A DNA stretch of 19,933 bases, taken from Candidatus Thiodiazotropha taylori. GTDB taxonomy: Bacteria; Pseudomonadota; Gammaproteobacteria; Chromatiales; Chromatiaceae. The notes below the pieces were generated by a model, which saw only the letters and a program-made list of their open reading frames with translations, was not told the origin of the DNA and ran no database searches. Shown one piece after another: positions 7,847-15,169 of this stretch; position 1 is the stretch's first letter, and every line of letters starts with the position of its first letter. A program made the translations under genes and the position numbers. The stretch is from contig JAHRHW010000029.1 of the NCBI GenBank assembly GCA_019100305.1, positions 1 through 19,933 on the forward strand, given 5' to 3'.

Positions 7847-10044
7847 TGGCTTGCCTCTTCAGTCAAAGGCTCGGTATCCGGTGATAGGGACCGCTTGGAA
7901 GGATTGGCTTGCTGCAGGACTTCAAGGGTACAACCCAGGTTGCTGACCGGCTGTTCAGCCAGATAGTCGATGGGTCGTTGCGGATCGAAGGCTTTACCAT
8001 CGAAGAACAGATCCGAACCCATCGTCAGGTTCTGCTGCTCCCCGGCAAGCTGCCAGACCTCCCCGTGAATCCCTTCCGGCTTGATGTCACTCTGGGGCAG
8101 ATCAATGGAGAGGGAAGCGGCGGCCTTGCGGTAGATCTCCGGCTGATAGACCAGCTTGGCGATTCGTTGCATATCGAACGGATCCCGTAACTGACCCCAG
8201 CGAACCATCTGGGTCAGAAACCAGATGGCGTGGGAACGCCAGGGAAAATTGGCGCTGTAACGATTGAAGACATTAAAGTCGGTCCGCTCCACAGCCGCCT
8301 CGTCACGGGAGAACTGAAATGTGCCGAGCATCGACTTCTCCAGTATCTCCTGAGGCGCATTGACATAGCGTCCCTGACTCAACAGTTCGCAAACCTCCTT
8401 GCGGTTTTCCGCCTGATCGATCCACTCACAGGCCTTGATCAAGGCGGTAATTACCGCCTGATGGGTATTGGGATTGGCAGCAGCCCAACTGCTGGCCACA
8501 CCGAACACTTTCTCCGGATGGTTGTTCCAGATGTCGTAACTGGCTGCCAGGGTGTGACCCAGACCATTGCATACCGCCAGGGTATTCCAGGGTTCGCCGA
8601 CACAGAAACCCGAGATCACACCAGCCTGCAGATAGTTGACCATCTGCGGTGGCGGCACCACCGTCAGTTGAATATCGTTATCCGGGTCGATGCCGGAGGC
8701 GGCCAGCCAGTAACGCAGCAGATAGTTGTGGGATGAGTAGGGAAACACCGTGGCGAACATCAGCGGCTTACCGCCGGCGGCCCGGTTTTCCTCGATCACT
8801 TTTTTCAGCGCCCGGCCACTGCCGGACAAACTCTCGAGATCGCTTTCACCAGTGGCCACCATGCGTTGATAGATATCCTTGGATACGGTGATGCCGTTAC
8901 CGTTGAGGTCGAGACTCATGGCGGTAATCATCGGCACCGAGCCGCTCACTCCAAGCGCACTGGCCAGGGGCATGGCTGCCAGCATCTGCGCCCCATCGAG
9001 CATACCGATACCCACCTTGTCACGGATATTGGCCCAGGAGTTCTCCCGCGAAAGCTCCACATTCAATCCCTGCTGGTGAAAGAAGCCCTTCTCTTTCGCC
9101 ACCACCAGGGGAGCACAGTCGGTCAGTGGAATAAAACCGAGGGTGAGATGATCCTTTTCAAGGGTTTTACCACTGGCCGATTGGCTCGATTTCAACCAGG
9201 CCGAAAGATCGACCACGGTATCGCTTTCTACCTCAGCCTGTGGCTGGCTTTTCTCCTCTTCCGGCTGCTGATGACGCTCATGAAGAAAGCGCACCACTTC
9301 TGCCCGGTAGTGGTTGTAGACCGGGTTCTCCGCCAGAGCCAGACGGTTGCGTGGCTTGGGCAGATCGATGTTGAGAATCTCACCGATGGTAGCGGAAGGA
9401 CCGTTGGTCATCATGATGATCCGATCGGAGAGCAGTACCGCCTCATCCACATCGTGGGTGATCATGATCACTGTATTGTTGAGCCGCGCCTGGATCTCCA
9501 TCAGGGAGTCCTGCATGTGGGTACGGGTCAATGAATCGAGCGCACCGAAGGGTTCGTCCATTAACAGCACTTTCGGTTCCATCGCCAATGCGCGGGCAAT
9601 ACCGACACGCTGTTTCATACCGCCCGATATCTCATCCGGCTTGCGATCGAGGGCATGGGACATATGCACCAGTTCCAGATTGTGCAGGGTCCAGCGATGC
9701 CGCTCCTCTTTCGATTTGCTCTTTTTGAAGACCTGATCCACCGCCAGGCGTACATTGTCATAGACGGTCAACCAGGGCAGTAACGAATGGTTCTGAAACA
9801 CCACCGCCCGATCCGGCCCGGGTTCGGTAACCTCTTTCTCTTCGAGTATCACCCCACCCTCGGTGGCATTCAGCAGTCCGGCCACAATATTCAGCACTGT
9901 GGACTTACCACAGCCCGAGTGACCGATGAGAGAGATGAACTCCCCCTGGGAGACTTTCAGATCCACATCATTGAGCACATTCAACGGACCGTTATCGGTC
10001 GGGAATGTGATACTGACATGGTCGATATTCAGATAGTTGTTCAT
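7843..10044 (-). CDS. nrtC: Nitrate ABC transporter ATPase fused to a substrate-binding-like domain (NrtC)
   Basis: The ATP-binding subunit of the nitrate importer is 733 residues from the chosen ATG. That ATG has a GGA eight bases upstream; an in-frame GTG at 10071 adds nine residues but has no ribosome-binding site. The ATPase half (1-260) shows Walker A GHSGCGKST (41-49), a Q-loop (VFQNHSLLPW), signature SGGMKQ (140-145), Walker B LLMDEP (160-165) and the H-loop His197. A charged Gln/Glu-rich linker (about 260-300) leads to a domain of about 430 residues homologous to NrtA, sharing LNGNGITVS. In cyanobacterial NrtC the equivalent tail is cytoplasmic and regulatory (established knowledge). 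It lies between nrtB and nirB and overlaps nirB by four bases. Confidence 0.95.
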   Translation of the reverse strand: MNNYLNIDHVSITFPTDNGPLNVLNDVDLKVSQGEFISLIGHSGCGKSTVLNIVAGLLNATEGGVILEEKEVTEPGPDRAVVFQNHSLLPWLTVYDNVRLAVDQVFKKSKSKEERHRWTLHNLELVHMSHALDRKPDEISGGMKQRVGIARALAMEPKVLLMDEPFGALDSLTRTHMQDSLMEIQARLNNTVIMITHDVDEAVLLSDRIIMMTNGPSATIGEILNIDLPKPRNRLALAENPVYNHYRAEVVRFLHERHQQPEEEKSQPQAEVESDTVVDLSAWLKSSQSASGKTLEKDHLTLGFIPLTDCAPLVVAKEKGFFHQQGLNVELSRENSWANIRDKVGIGMLDGAQMLAAMPLASALGVSGSVPMITAMSLDLNGNGITVSKDIYQRMVATGESDLESLSGSGRALKKVIEENRAAGGKPLMFATVFPYSSHNYLLRYWLAASGIDPDNDIQLTVVPPPQMVNYLQAGVISGFCVGEPWNTLAVCNGLGHTLAASYDIWNNHPEKVFGVASSWAAANPNTHQAVITALIKACEWIDQAENRKEVCELLSQGRYVNAPQEILEKSMLGTFQFSRDEAAVERTDFNVFNRYSANFPWRSHAIWFLTQMVRWGQLRDPFDMQRIAKLVYQPEIYRKAAASLSIDLPQSDIKPEGIHGEVWQLAGEQQNLTMGSDLFFDGKAFDPQRPIDYLAEQPVSNLGCTLEVLQQANPSKRSLSPDTEPLTEEASQ

Positions 10045-10081
10045 ACTGTAAATCCAATCAATTCGTTTCACGCTTAGGCTG

Positions 10082-11110
10082 TTAACGCAGTACCGCGTTC
10101 TTGTCCCAGCTGAAGCTCCGCTGCAGCATCAACATGCCGCGATCGAGCAGAAATCCGATAAAACCGATCACCAGCACCGCCACCATGATCCTCGCCAGGG
10201 AGTCGGAGCTGCCGTTTTGAAACTCGTCCCAGACGAACTTGCCCAGGCCGGGATTCTGCGCCAGCATCTCGGCGGCGATCAGCACCATCCAGCCGATACC
10301 CAGCGACAGACGCAGACCGGTAAAGATCATCGGAATCGCTGAAGGCAGTACGATCTTCACCGTCTTGGTGAAGGCGTTGAGTCGCAATACCCGACTGACA
10401 TTGATCAGATCCTTATCGACACCGGAGACACCCACCGTGGTGTTGATGATGGTGGGCCAGAGACAACAGAGCGTGACAGTAATCGCCGAGTTGAGAAATG
10501 ATTTGGAGAAGAGTGGATCTTCGCTCACATAGAGCGCCGAGACCACCATCGTCACAAGTGGTAACCAGGCGAGTGGTGAGACCGGTTTGAAGATCTGAAT
10601 CAAGGGGTTGATCGCCGTATACAGAGTAGCGCTCATACCGCAGACAATACCGATCGGAATGGCAATCAATGAGGCAACCAGAAAGCCTGCCATCACGGTC
10701 AGCAGGCTGGTCAGAATCTGATCGAAAAAGGTCTCTTTTCCGGTGTATTTTCTGGCCCGCATCCGCTCGATGCGCTCTTCCGGCTGACCGGCGGCTACCG
10801 CCTTGTCGATACGTCCTTGCATGCGTTCGTAGAAGGCGTCCGCTTTCGCCCGTTCCGCGTTGTGTTCCTGATACAAAGACTGAGTCTGCTCCCAGACTTT
10901 CACCGGGCCGGGCAATATACCCAGTGAGGTCTCCACATGTTTGGCGCCGACATTCCAGAGTCCGAGAAATATCACCAGAGCAATGAGGGGTACCAGCAGT
11001 TGCTTGATCAACTGGGTGAAGGATTTACCGAACTGATCACTGGCCAGACGATTGAGCATCGACTCGAGCCATGGCAGGTTGAATGTCTTTGATGAAATTG
11101 AAGTTGCCAT
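10082..11110 (-). CDS. nrtB: Nitrate ABC transporter permease
   Basis: The 342-residue inner-membrane subunit forms the nitrate channel. A first hydrophobic segment (38-55) is followed by an unusually long polar, helix-prone insert (about 78-128, rich in Glu, Arg and Lys), then membrane segments from about 130 on. The cytoplasmic coupling loop is visible at 236-270 (SRVLRLNAFTKTVKIVLPSA followed by a conserved Gly), which docks on the ATPase. The ATG has AGGA eight bases upstream. It sits 114 bases after nrtA and 37 bases before nrtC. The nrtA-nrtB gap holds palindromic sequence (CCCGGATCCGGG) that may tune relative expression, as binding proteins are usually made in excess. Confidence 0.94.
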   Translation of the reverse strand: MATSISSKTFNLPWLESMLNRLASDQFGKSFTQLIKQLLVPLIALVIFLGLWNVGAKHVETSLGILPGPVKVWEQTQSLYQEHNAERAKADAFYERMQGRIDKAVAAGQPEERIERMRARKYTGKETFFDQILTSLLTVMAGFLVASLIAIPIGIVCGMSATLYTAINPLIQIFKPVSPLAWLPLVTMVVSALYVSEDPLFSKSFLNSAITVTLCCLWPTIINTTVGVSGVDKDLINVSRVLRLNAFTKTVKIVLPSAIPMIFTGLRLSLGIGWMVLIAAEMLAQNPGLGKFVWDEFQNGSSDSLARIMVAVLVIGFIGFLLDRGMLMLQRSFSWDKNAVLR

Positions 11111-11224
11111 CTTGATTTTCCTGTTGATAGGCCGGTACTTCTCTGAACCGATTAAGAGCGTCCCTGCTCAACCATGAAAGCTCTACCCGGATCCGGGCAC
11201 GGCTCAGCCGCACCCTTCACCGAA

Positions 11225-12631
11225 TCAAACCTGTTCATCCCCCTTCAGACCGATGCTGAAACTATCGATGTACTCATTGGGCTTGGTGCCATCGAAGGTA
11301 ACCTCATCGATGAATTCGGTCTGAGGTTTGCGATAACCGGTTTCTGTTTTGAAATCGGGGAATTCGTCCACTTTCATCTTGCCTTCGGCAATCAGGGATT
11401 CAGCTGCTTTTTGATAGATGTCGGGACGATAGACACTCTTTGCCACCTTGTCGTACCAGCTGTCGGGTTTCTTTTCCGAGATCTGTCCCCAGCGACGCAT
11501 CTGGGTCAGATACCAGACCGCATCCGAGTAGTAGGGAAAGGTGGCGTTGTAGCGGAAGAAGACATTAAAGTCGGGAACCGAACGTTTATCCCCCTTCTCA
11601 TACTCGAAGGTGCCGGTCATGGAGTTGGCGATCACTTCGTAGTCGGCCCCCACATAGTTGGGCTGGGAGAGAATCTTCACCGCTTCGGGACGGTTGGCAT
11701 TGTCGTTCTCATCGAGCCACTTACCGGCACGGATCAATGCTTTCACAACCCGGATGGTGGTATTCGGATACTTCTCCGTGAACGCCTTGGTCATGCCGAA
11801 AACCTTCTCCGGGTTATCCTTCCAGATCTCATAGTCGGTAATCACCGGCACACCGATCCCTTTGAATACGGCCTGTTGATTCCAGGGTTCACCCACGCAA
11901 TAACCGTAGATGGTGCCCGCCTCCAAGGTTGCCGGCATCTGTGGCGGTGGGGTAACTGAAAGCAGCGCATCGGCCTTCAGCTGTCCGGTGATGTCACCTT
12001 TGTGCGGCGCATAGTAACCCGGATTGATTCCCCCGGCCGCCAACCAGTAGCGCAACTCATAGTTGTGGGTCGATACCGGAAAGACCATACCCATCTTGAA
12101 AGGCTTGCCGTCCTTCTTGTATTGATCGACCACCGGCTTCAGGGCGTCCGCCTTGATCGGATGAACCGGCTTGCCATCGGCCTGTTTCGGCACATGAGGT
12201 TTCATCTGCTCCCACACCGTGTTGGAAACGGTTATACCGTTACCGTTAAGATCCATACTGAACGGGGTGACGATATGCGCCTTGGTGCCGAAACCGATGG
12301 TTGCAGCCAATGGCTGACCAGCCAGCATATGGGCGCCATCCAACTGCCCATCGATAACCCCATCGAGCAGCACTTTCCAGTTGGCCTGGGCTTCCAGGGT
12401 GACGTACAGACCCTCATCCTCGAAGTAGCCCTTTTCGTAGGCGATGGCCAATGGCGCCATATCGGTCAGTTTAATAAAACCGAACTTAAGGTCCTCCTTT
12501 TCGGGATAACCAATCTCTGCAGATGCCGTACCGCTTGCCAAACCAAGACCGGCGGACAAAGCGACAGTCAACGCCGCCTGTTTCAGGAAACCCCTGCGAC
12601 TGCTGTTCTTGATGAAACTGCTTGAACTCAT
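11225..12631 (-). CDS. nrtA: Nitrate-binding protein of the ABC transporter, Tat-exported (NrtA)
   Basis: The periplasmic nitrate-binding protein is 468 residues from the ATG at 12631, which is preceded by AGAGGTG. An upstream in-frame GTG at 12640 lies within that ribosome-binding site and is less likely. The N-terminus is a twin-arginine signal: SRRGFLK at 11-17, a hydrophobic stretch, and probable cleavage after ASA at 36-38, so it is exported folded. The mature part is the CmpA/NrtA fold, with LKFGFIKLTDMAPLAIAYEK at its start and LNGNGITVS in the ligand region. It is homologous to the tail of NrtC. It is the first gene of the operon, about 200 bases downstream of the sigma54 promoter and behind the ANTAR-type leader. 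NasS sensors are relatives but lack export signals. Confidence 0.95.
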   Translation of the reverse strand: MSSSSFIKNSSRRGFLKQAALTVALSAGLGLASGTASAEIGYPEKEDLKFGFIKLTDMAPLAIAYEKGYFEDEGLYVTLEAQANWKVLLDGVIDGQLDGAHMLAGQPLAATIGFGTKAHIVTPFSMDLNGNGITVSNTVWEQMKPHVPKQADGKPVHPIKADALKPVVDQYKKDGKPFKMGMVFPVSTHNYELRYWLAAGGINPGYYAPHKGDITGQLKADALLSVTPPPQMPATLEAGTIYGYCVGEPWNQQAVFKGIGVPVITDYEIWKDNPEKVFGMTKAFTEKYPNTTIRVVKALIRAGKWLDENDNANRPEAVKILSQPNYVGADYEVIANSMTGTFEYEKGDKRSVPDFNVFFRYNATFPYYSDAVWYLTQMRRWGQISEKKPDSWYDKVAKSVYRPDIYQKAAESLIAEGKMKVDEFPDFKTETGYRKPQTEFIDEVTFDGTKPNEYIDSFSIGLKGDEQV

Positions 12632-12679
12632 GAAAAACACCTCTGGTAATTGTCAAAAAATCTCTACTGATCAGCAGGC

Positions 12680-12733
12680 AAAAAAAAAGCGCCCACTCCC
12701 AGCCACGATCGAAGATCGTGTGGGAGTGGACGC
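12680..12733 (-). terminator. Intrinsic terminator in the nrtA leader (attenuator)
   Basis: Read on the - strand, the 13-position outer arm (complement of 12733-12721) pairs with the complement of 12701-12689 with one mismatch. It continues into an inner stem CACGATC/GATCGTG with a three-base loop and ends in nine U residues. It lies between the promoter and the first gene, so unless antitermination occurs, transcription would stop before nrtA. The proximal arm overlaps the last leader hairpin (12728-12741); the two cannot form together. Confidence 0.88.
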
Positions 12734-12815
12734 CTTTGTCCTAGGTCGGCCTGCATTGACCTGAATTCGTAAACCGGTTGGATGCCCGCCATTGGGCTGG
12801 TCCGCCTTTGGACCA
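12728..12815 (-). promoter_or_regulatory. ANTAR-type antitermination leader: tandem hexaloop hairpins
   Basis: On the - strand four small hairpins have six-base loops with A at position 1 and G at position 4, the hallmark of RNA bound by ANTAR domains. In order: TGGTCC-AAAGGC-GGACCA (12815-12798); GCCC-AATGGC-GGGC (12797-12784); GGTC-AATGCA-GGCC with one G-U pair (12761-12748); GGAC-AAAGGC-GTCC (12741-12728). The last two are separated by six bases, and the final hairpin uses the bases forming the foot of the terminator, so binding would block termination. The likely ligand is the NasT protein encoded just upstream. Loops and pairing are seen directly; function is inferred from the Klebsiella NasR and NasT systems. 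Confidence 0.82.
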
Positions 12816-12837
12816 AATTCAACCTTTGCAAACTTAC

Positions 12838-12853
12838 AGCAAACCACATGCCA
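12838..12853 (-). promoter_or_regulatory. Sigma54 (-24/-12) promoter of the nrt-nir-nas operon
   Basis: On the - strand the sequence TGGCATG-TGGT-TTGCT matches the sigma54 consensus TGGCACG-N4-TTGCW with a single change and exact GG-N10-GC spacing (GG at 12852-12851, GC at 12840-12839). Transcription should start near 12827, just before the first hexaloop hairpin, giving a leader of about 196 bases. This implies activation by an enhancer-binding protein, most likely NtrC. Confidence 0.85.
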
Positions 12854-13022
12854 AGTCTCAAGCAGCGGTCAACATACGCAACCATCAGAAGGAACTTAGT
12901 TGTTGTTTTGTATGAGAGTTAAATCAGTGAATGGAGCGTGAGAGTGGATCAATCCAATGCCAGAACGACCTACCTGCGGGGTAACCAAACGAGAAGAAAT
13001 GCACTAAAAAAAGTCACCAAGT

Positions 13023-13038
13023 TTGTGCGAACGCACAA
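13023..13038 (-). terminator. Palindrome downstream of nasT, possible terminator
   Basis: TTGTGCG and CGCACAA form perfect arms with a two-base centre, 21 bases after the nasT stop. On the - strand the hairpin is followed, after about ten bases, by seven T residues. That distance is long for a classic terminator, so an operator role upstream of the sigma54 promoter is possible too. Confidence 0.4.
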
Positions 13039-13059
13039 TTTTGGCCCATCCGAGGGCAC

Positions 13060-13662
13060 TCATCCTGAGAGGATACTGGCCGCCTCGATGATGTTCTGCG
13101 CCACCTCGGCAATCTTACGATTGGTATCCATCGCCAGTTTGCGCATTGCCTGATAGGCCTGCTCCTCATTCAGTCCACGCTGCTTCATGATGATCCCCTT
13201 GGCCTTGTCGATCACCTTACGGTCATTCAGCTGCTGATGGGCTTTTTTCAACTCCGATTCAAGATGATTGAAGTGCTGGAAGCGAGCGACAGCCGCATCG
13301 ATGATCGGGCGAACCCGATTGCCCTGCAGACCATCCACTACATAGGCGCTTACCCCGGCCTGTGTGGCGCGTCGGATGGTCCGGTTATTATCATCCTGGG
13401 AGAACATCACCATGGGACGAGGCACAGTACTCTGTACCGATTCCAGACTCTCCAGCGTGTCCCTGCCCGGCGCCTCGATATCGATCAGAATCACATCGGG
13501 ATTACACTGCTGTACCGCAGACAACAGATCCCCGTCACCAGAGACACAAGCCACCAACGCACACTCGATATCTTGCAGAGCAAAATCGATCATCTCCCGC
13601 CGGTCAGACTTATCATCCACCAGCATGACACGCAGCGGTTTGTTCGGTTTCGAATGAGACAT
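13060..13662 (-). CDS. nasT: NasT-like response regulator with RNA-binding ANTAR domain
   Basis: The 200-residue protein (from the ATG at 13662; an in-frame TTG at 13680 would add six) is a transcription antiterminator for nitrate assimilation genes. A receiver domain spans about 10-125: acidic pair DD in LVDDKSDRR, and the Asp in ILIDIEAPGRDTLESL that aligns with a phospho-acceptor. The usual conserved Lys is not evident, as in NasT proteins, which are thought to act without phosphorylation. The ANTAR three-helix domain follows at about 138-195 (KAKGIIMKQRGLNEEQAYQ, then MDTNRKIAEVAQNI). It is transcribed in the same direction as the operon about 430 bases upstream of nrtA, but has its own promoter. 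Its usual partner NasS is not adjacent. Neither candidate start has a clear ribosome-binding site. Confidence 0.9.
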   Translation of the reverse strand: MSHSKPNKPLRVMLVDDKSDRREMIDFALQDIECALVACVSGDGDLLSAVQQCNPDVILIDIEAPGRDTLESLESVQSTVPRPMVMFSQDDNNRTIRRATQAGVSAYVVDGLQGNRVRPIIDAAVARFQHFNHLESELKKAHQQLNDRKVIDKAKGIIMKQRGLNEEQAYQAMRKLAMDTNRKIAEVAQNIIEAASILSG

Positions 13663-13740
13663 GGGGTTCGTGATAGACAATATTCATGCCAGAATATCCC
13701 TATTTTTTGTAGCAATGATTCCAATCAGCACGGCAGATCA

Positions 13741-13769
13741 TTGAACGATTCTACTGAGTCTGCTACTTT
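13741..13769 (+). promoter_or_regulatory. Possible divergent promoter for the rsgA leader
   Basis: TTGAAC at 13741-13746 and TACTTT at 13764-13769 are spaced by 17 bases. The match is modest. It overlaps the nasT promoter on the other strand, so the two could exclude each other. Transcripts would start about 25 bases before the 16-codon ORF. Confidence 0.35.
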
Positions 13770-13777
13770 ATTGTCAG
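13748..13777 (-). promoter_or_regulatory. Sigma70-like promoter for nasT
   Basis: On the - strand CTGACA (complement of 13777-13772) and TAGAAT (complement of 13753-13748) are separated by 18 bases, each matching five of six consensus positions. Transcription would begin near 13740, about 78 bases before the nasT ATG. Confidence 0.55.
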
Positions 13778-13800
13778 TTAACCAATCTAAACCGGAGGGT

Positions 13801-13851
13801 ATGAATGAGTGTAGTCGACACCCCCCGGGCAGCCAGCTGATCATCAGTTAA
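13801..13851 (+). CDS. Possible 16-residue leader peptide upstream of rsgA
   Basis: ATG at 13801 is preceded closely by GGAGG (13794-13798) and followed by 15 sense codons and TAA, encoding MNECSRHPPGSQLIIS. The ribosome-binding site is better than that of many real genes here. The final codons form the 5' arm and loop of a terminator-like hairpin, a layout typical of transcription attenuators. No run of one amino acid is present, so it does not look like a classic amino-acid sensor. Translation is not proven. Confidence 0.4.
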   Translation: MNECSRHPPGSQLIIS

Positions 13852-13867
13852 TCTCTGCCCGGTTTTT
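13825..13867 (+). terminator. Terminator/attenuator hairpin in the rsgA leader
   Basis: CCGGGCAG (13825-13832) pairs perfectly with CTGCCCGG (13855-13862), followed by TTTTTATAA. A small inner stem CTGA/TCAG lies in the loop. An alternative hairpin CCCGGTT/AACCGGG (13858-13876) uses part of the 3' arm and excludes the terminator. No + strand gene other than the 16-codon ORF precedes it in this region, so it probably controls entry into rsgA. Confidence 0.55.
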
Positions 13868-13934
13868 ATAACCGGGGCCCAAGCCCCAAGTGTTATCGTC
13901 TTTAGAACGATGCGTTTATGCATCGGGGGCACTC

Positions 13935-14981
13935 ATGTCTCACCATAAATCACTAAACCAACTGGGTTGGTCACCCTCTTTCCAACAACAACTCTCACTG
14001 GAGGAGTTGCAAACATACACAATCGGACGGGTAGTCGCCCAGCATCGATCCCGCTTGGAAGTCGAAACGGAAACAGGTATTTCAGCCCTGCCCATCAACC
14101 ACTCGATGCCTGCCATGACGGTTGGCGACTGGCTGCTGCTGGAACAGGATAAGCAGTTTCACAGAATGCTGGACCGGCTCACTCTGTTCGCCCGCAAGGC
14201 GGCCGGCACCAAGGTTGACAGCCAGCTGATTGCAGCCAATGTGGATACCCTGTTCATCGTCAGTTCACTCAATGAAGAGTTCAATCTGAACCGTATCGAG
14301 CGCTATCTCGCAATCGCCGCAGAGGCTGGAGTGGAGCCGGTGGTGGTCCTCAGCAAGGCAGACCTTTGCCCGGATCCCGCGCCCTATGTCCAGCAGATTC
14401 AGGCGATTGATCCAATGCTCAATGTGGTTCCTGTCAATGGACAACAGAGTGACAGCGTAGCCGAGCTGAATCTCTGGTGCACAAGCGGCAGAACCGTCGC
14501 TCTGTTGGGATCCTCCGGGGTGGGGAAATCGACTCTGGTGAATACACTCTTGGGTAGCAACCAGCAGGCCACACAAGGGATCCGCGTGGACGACAGCAAG
14601 GGACGCCACACTACGACCGGCCGCTCGCTGCACTTTATCCCTAGCGGTGGCATTTTGCTCGATACTCCGGGGATGAGGGAGTTGCAGCTGTATGATTGTG
14701 AGCAGGGTATCGAGGAGAGCTTCTCCGACATCACCCGCCTTGCACGGCAGTGCCGTTTCAGCGATTGCGCCCACCAGGGTGAGCCTGGCTGTGCTGTGGC
14801 GTCAGCCATCGAACAGGGGGAGCTGGATCAGCGACGCCTGGTCAACTTTCAGAAACTGATGCGGGAGCAGCTGCAGAACAGCGCAACCATCGCCCAGAAG
14901 CGAGCCAGGGATCGCGCACTCGGACGCTTCTACCGCAGCACTTTGAAGGAATCACTTAAGCTCAAAAAGGGCGCCGATTGA
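13935..14981 (+). CDS. rsgA: Ribosome small-subunit-dependent GTPase A
   Basis: The 348-residue protein is a circularly permuted GTPase that acts late in 30S ribosomal subunit maturation. The ATG at 13935 has GGGGG five bases upstream; an in-frame GTG at 13890 would add 15 residues without a ribosome-binding site. An N-terminal OB fold (about 25-85) precedes the GTPase, whose motifs occur in permuted order: SKAD (G4, 140-143), GSSGVGKS (G1, 192-199), DTPG (G3, 243-246). The C-terminal zinc site is Cys273, Cys278, His280 and Cys286 in CRFSDCAHQGEPGC. The length matches E. coli RsgA. It is divergent from nasT and appears monocistronic, preceded by the attenuator-like leader. Confidence 0.96.
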   Translation: MSHHKSLNQLGWSPSFQQQLSLEELQTYTIGRVVAQHRSRLEVETETGISALPINHSMPAMTVGDWLLLEQDKQFHRMLDRLTLFARKAAGTKVDSQLIAANVDTLFIVSSLNEEFNLNRIERYLAIAAEAGVEPVVVLSKADLCPDPAPYVQQIQAIDPMLNVVPVNGQQSDSVAELNLWCTSGRTVALLGSSGVGKSTLVNTLLGSNQQATQGIRVDDSKGRHTTTGRSLHFIPSGGILLDTPGMRELQLYDCEQGIEESFSDITRLARQCRFSDCAHQGEPGCAVASAIEQGELDQRRLVNFQKLMREQLQNSATIAQKRARDRALGRFYRSTLKESLKLKKGAD

Positions 14982-15016
14982 TCTGTTCACCTTATGCAAC
15001 CTGAATCGATTGTCAT

Positions 15017-15037
15017 GGGGCAGAGATTCTCTGCCCC
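15017..15037 (+). terminator. Hairpin after rsgA, terminator-like without U tract
   Basis: GGGGCAGAG (15017-15025) pairs perfectly with CTCTGCCCC (15029-15037) across a three-base loop, 35 bases after the rsgA stop. No T run follows on either strand, so it may act as a Rho-assisted stop or RNA-end stabiliser. Confidence 0.45.
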
Positions 15038-15169
15038 AAGCAATTGATCAACTGCAATACCAAGCGTTAAACGGTGATATTTTCGTGACTTTTGCGTGAG
15101 GACTCAGGCATCGTCATTGACTTACACTGTTGATAGTCACCTAAATGAAGATTGGTTACAGGCACCGAT

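Noticed and set aside
11225..12631. The nrtA product as NasS, the cytoplasmic nitrate sensor
   Set aside because: It has a clear twin-arginine signal and leads a transporter operon with nrtB and nrtC, so it is the exported binding protein.
12664..12885. 73-codon frame inside the nrtA leader
   Set aside because: It spans the sigma54 promoter, hexaloop hairpins and terminator, so its openness is incidental. It has no ribosome-binding site worth noting.
13023..13038. Perfect palindrome as an NtrC enhancer site
   Set aside because: NtrC sites have GCAC before GTGC; here the arms are in the opposite order (GTGC then GCAC). It is better explained as a terminator or another operator.
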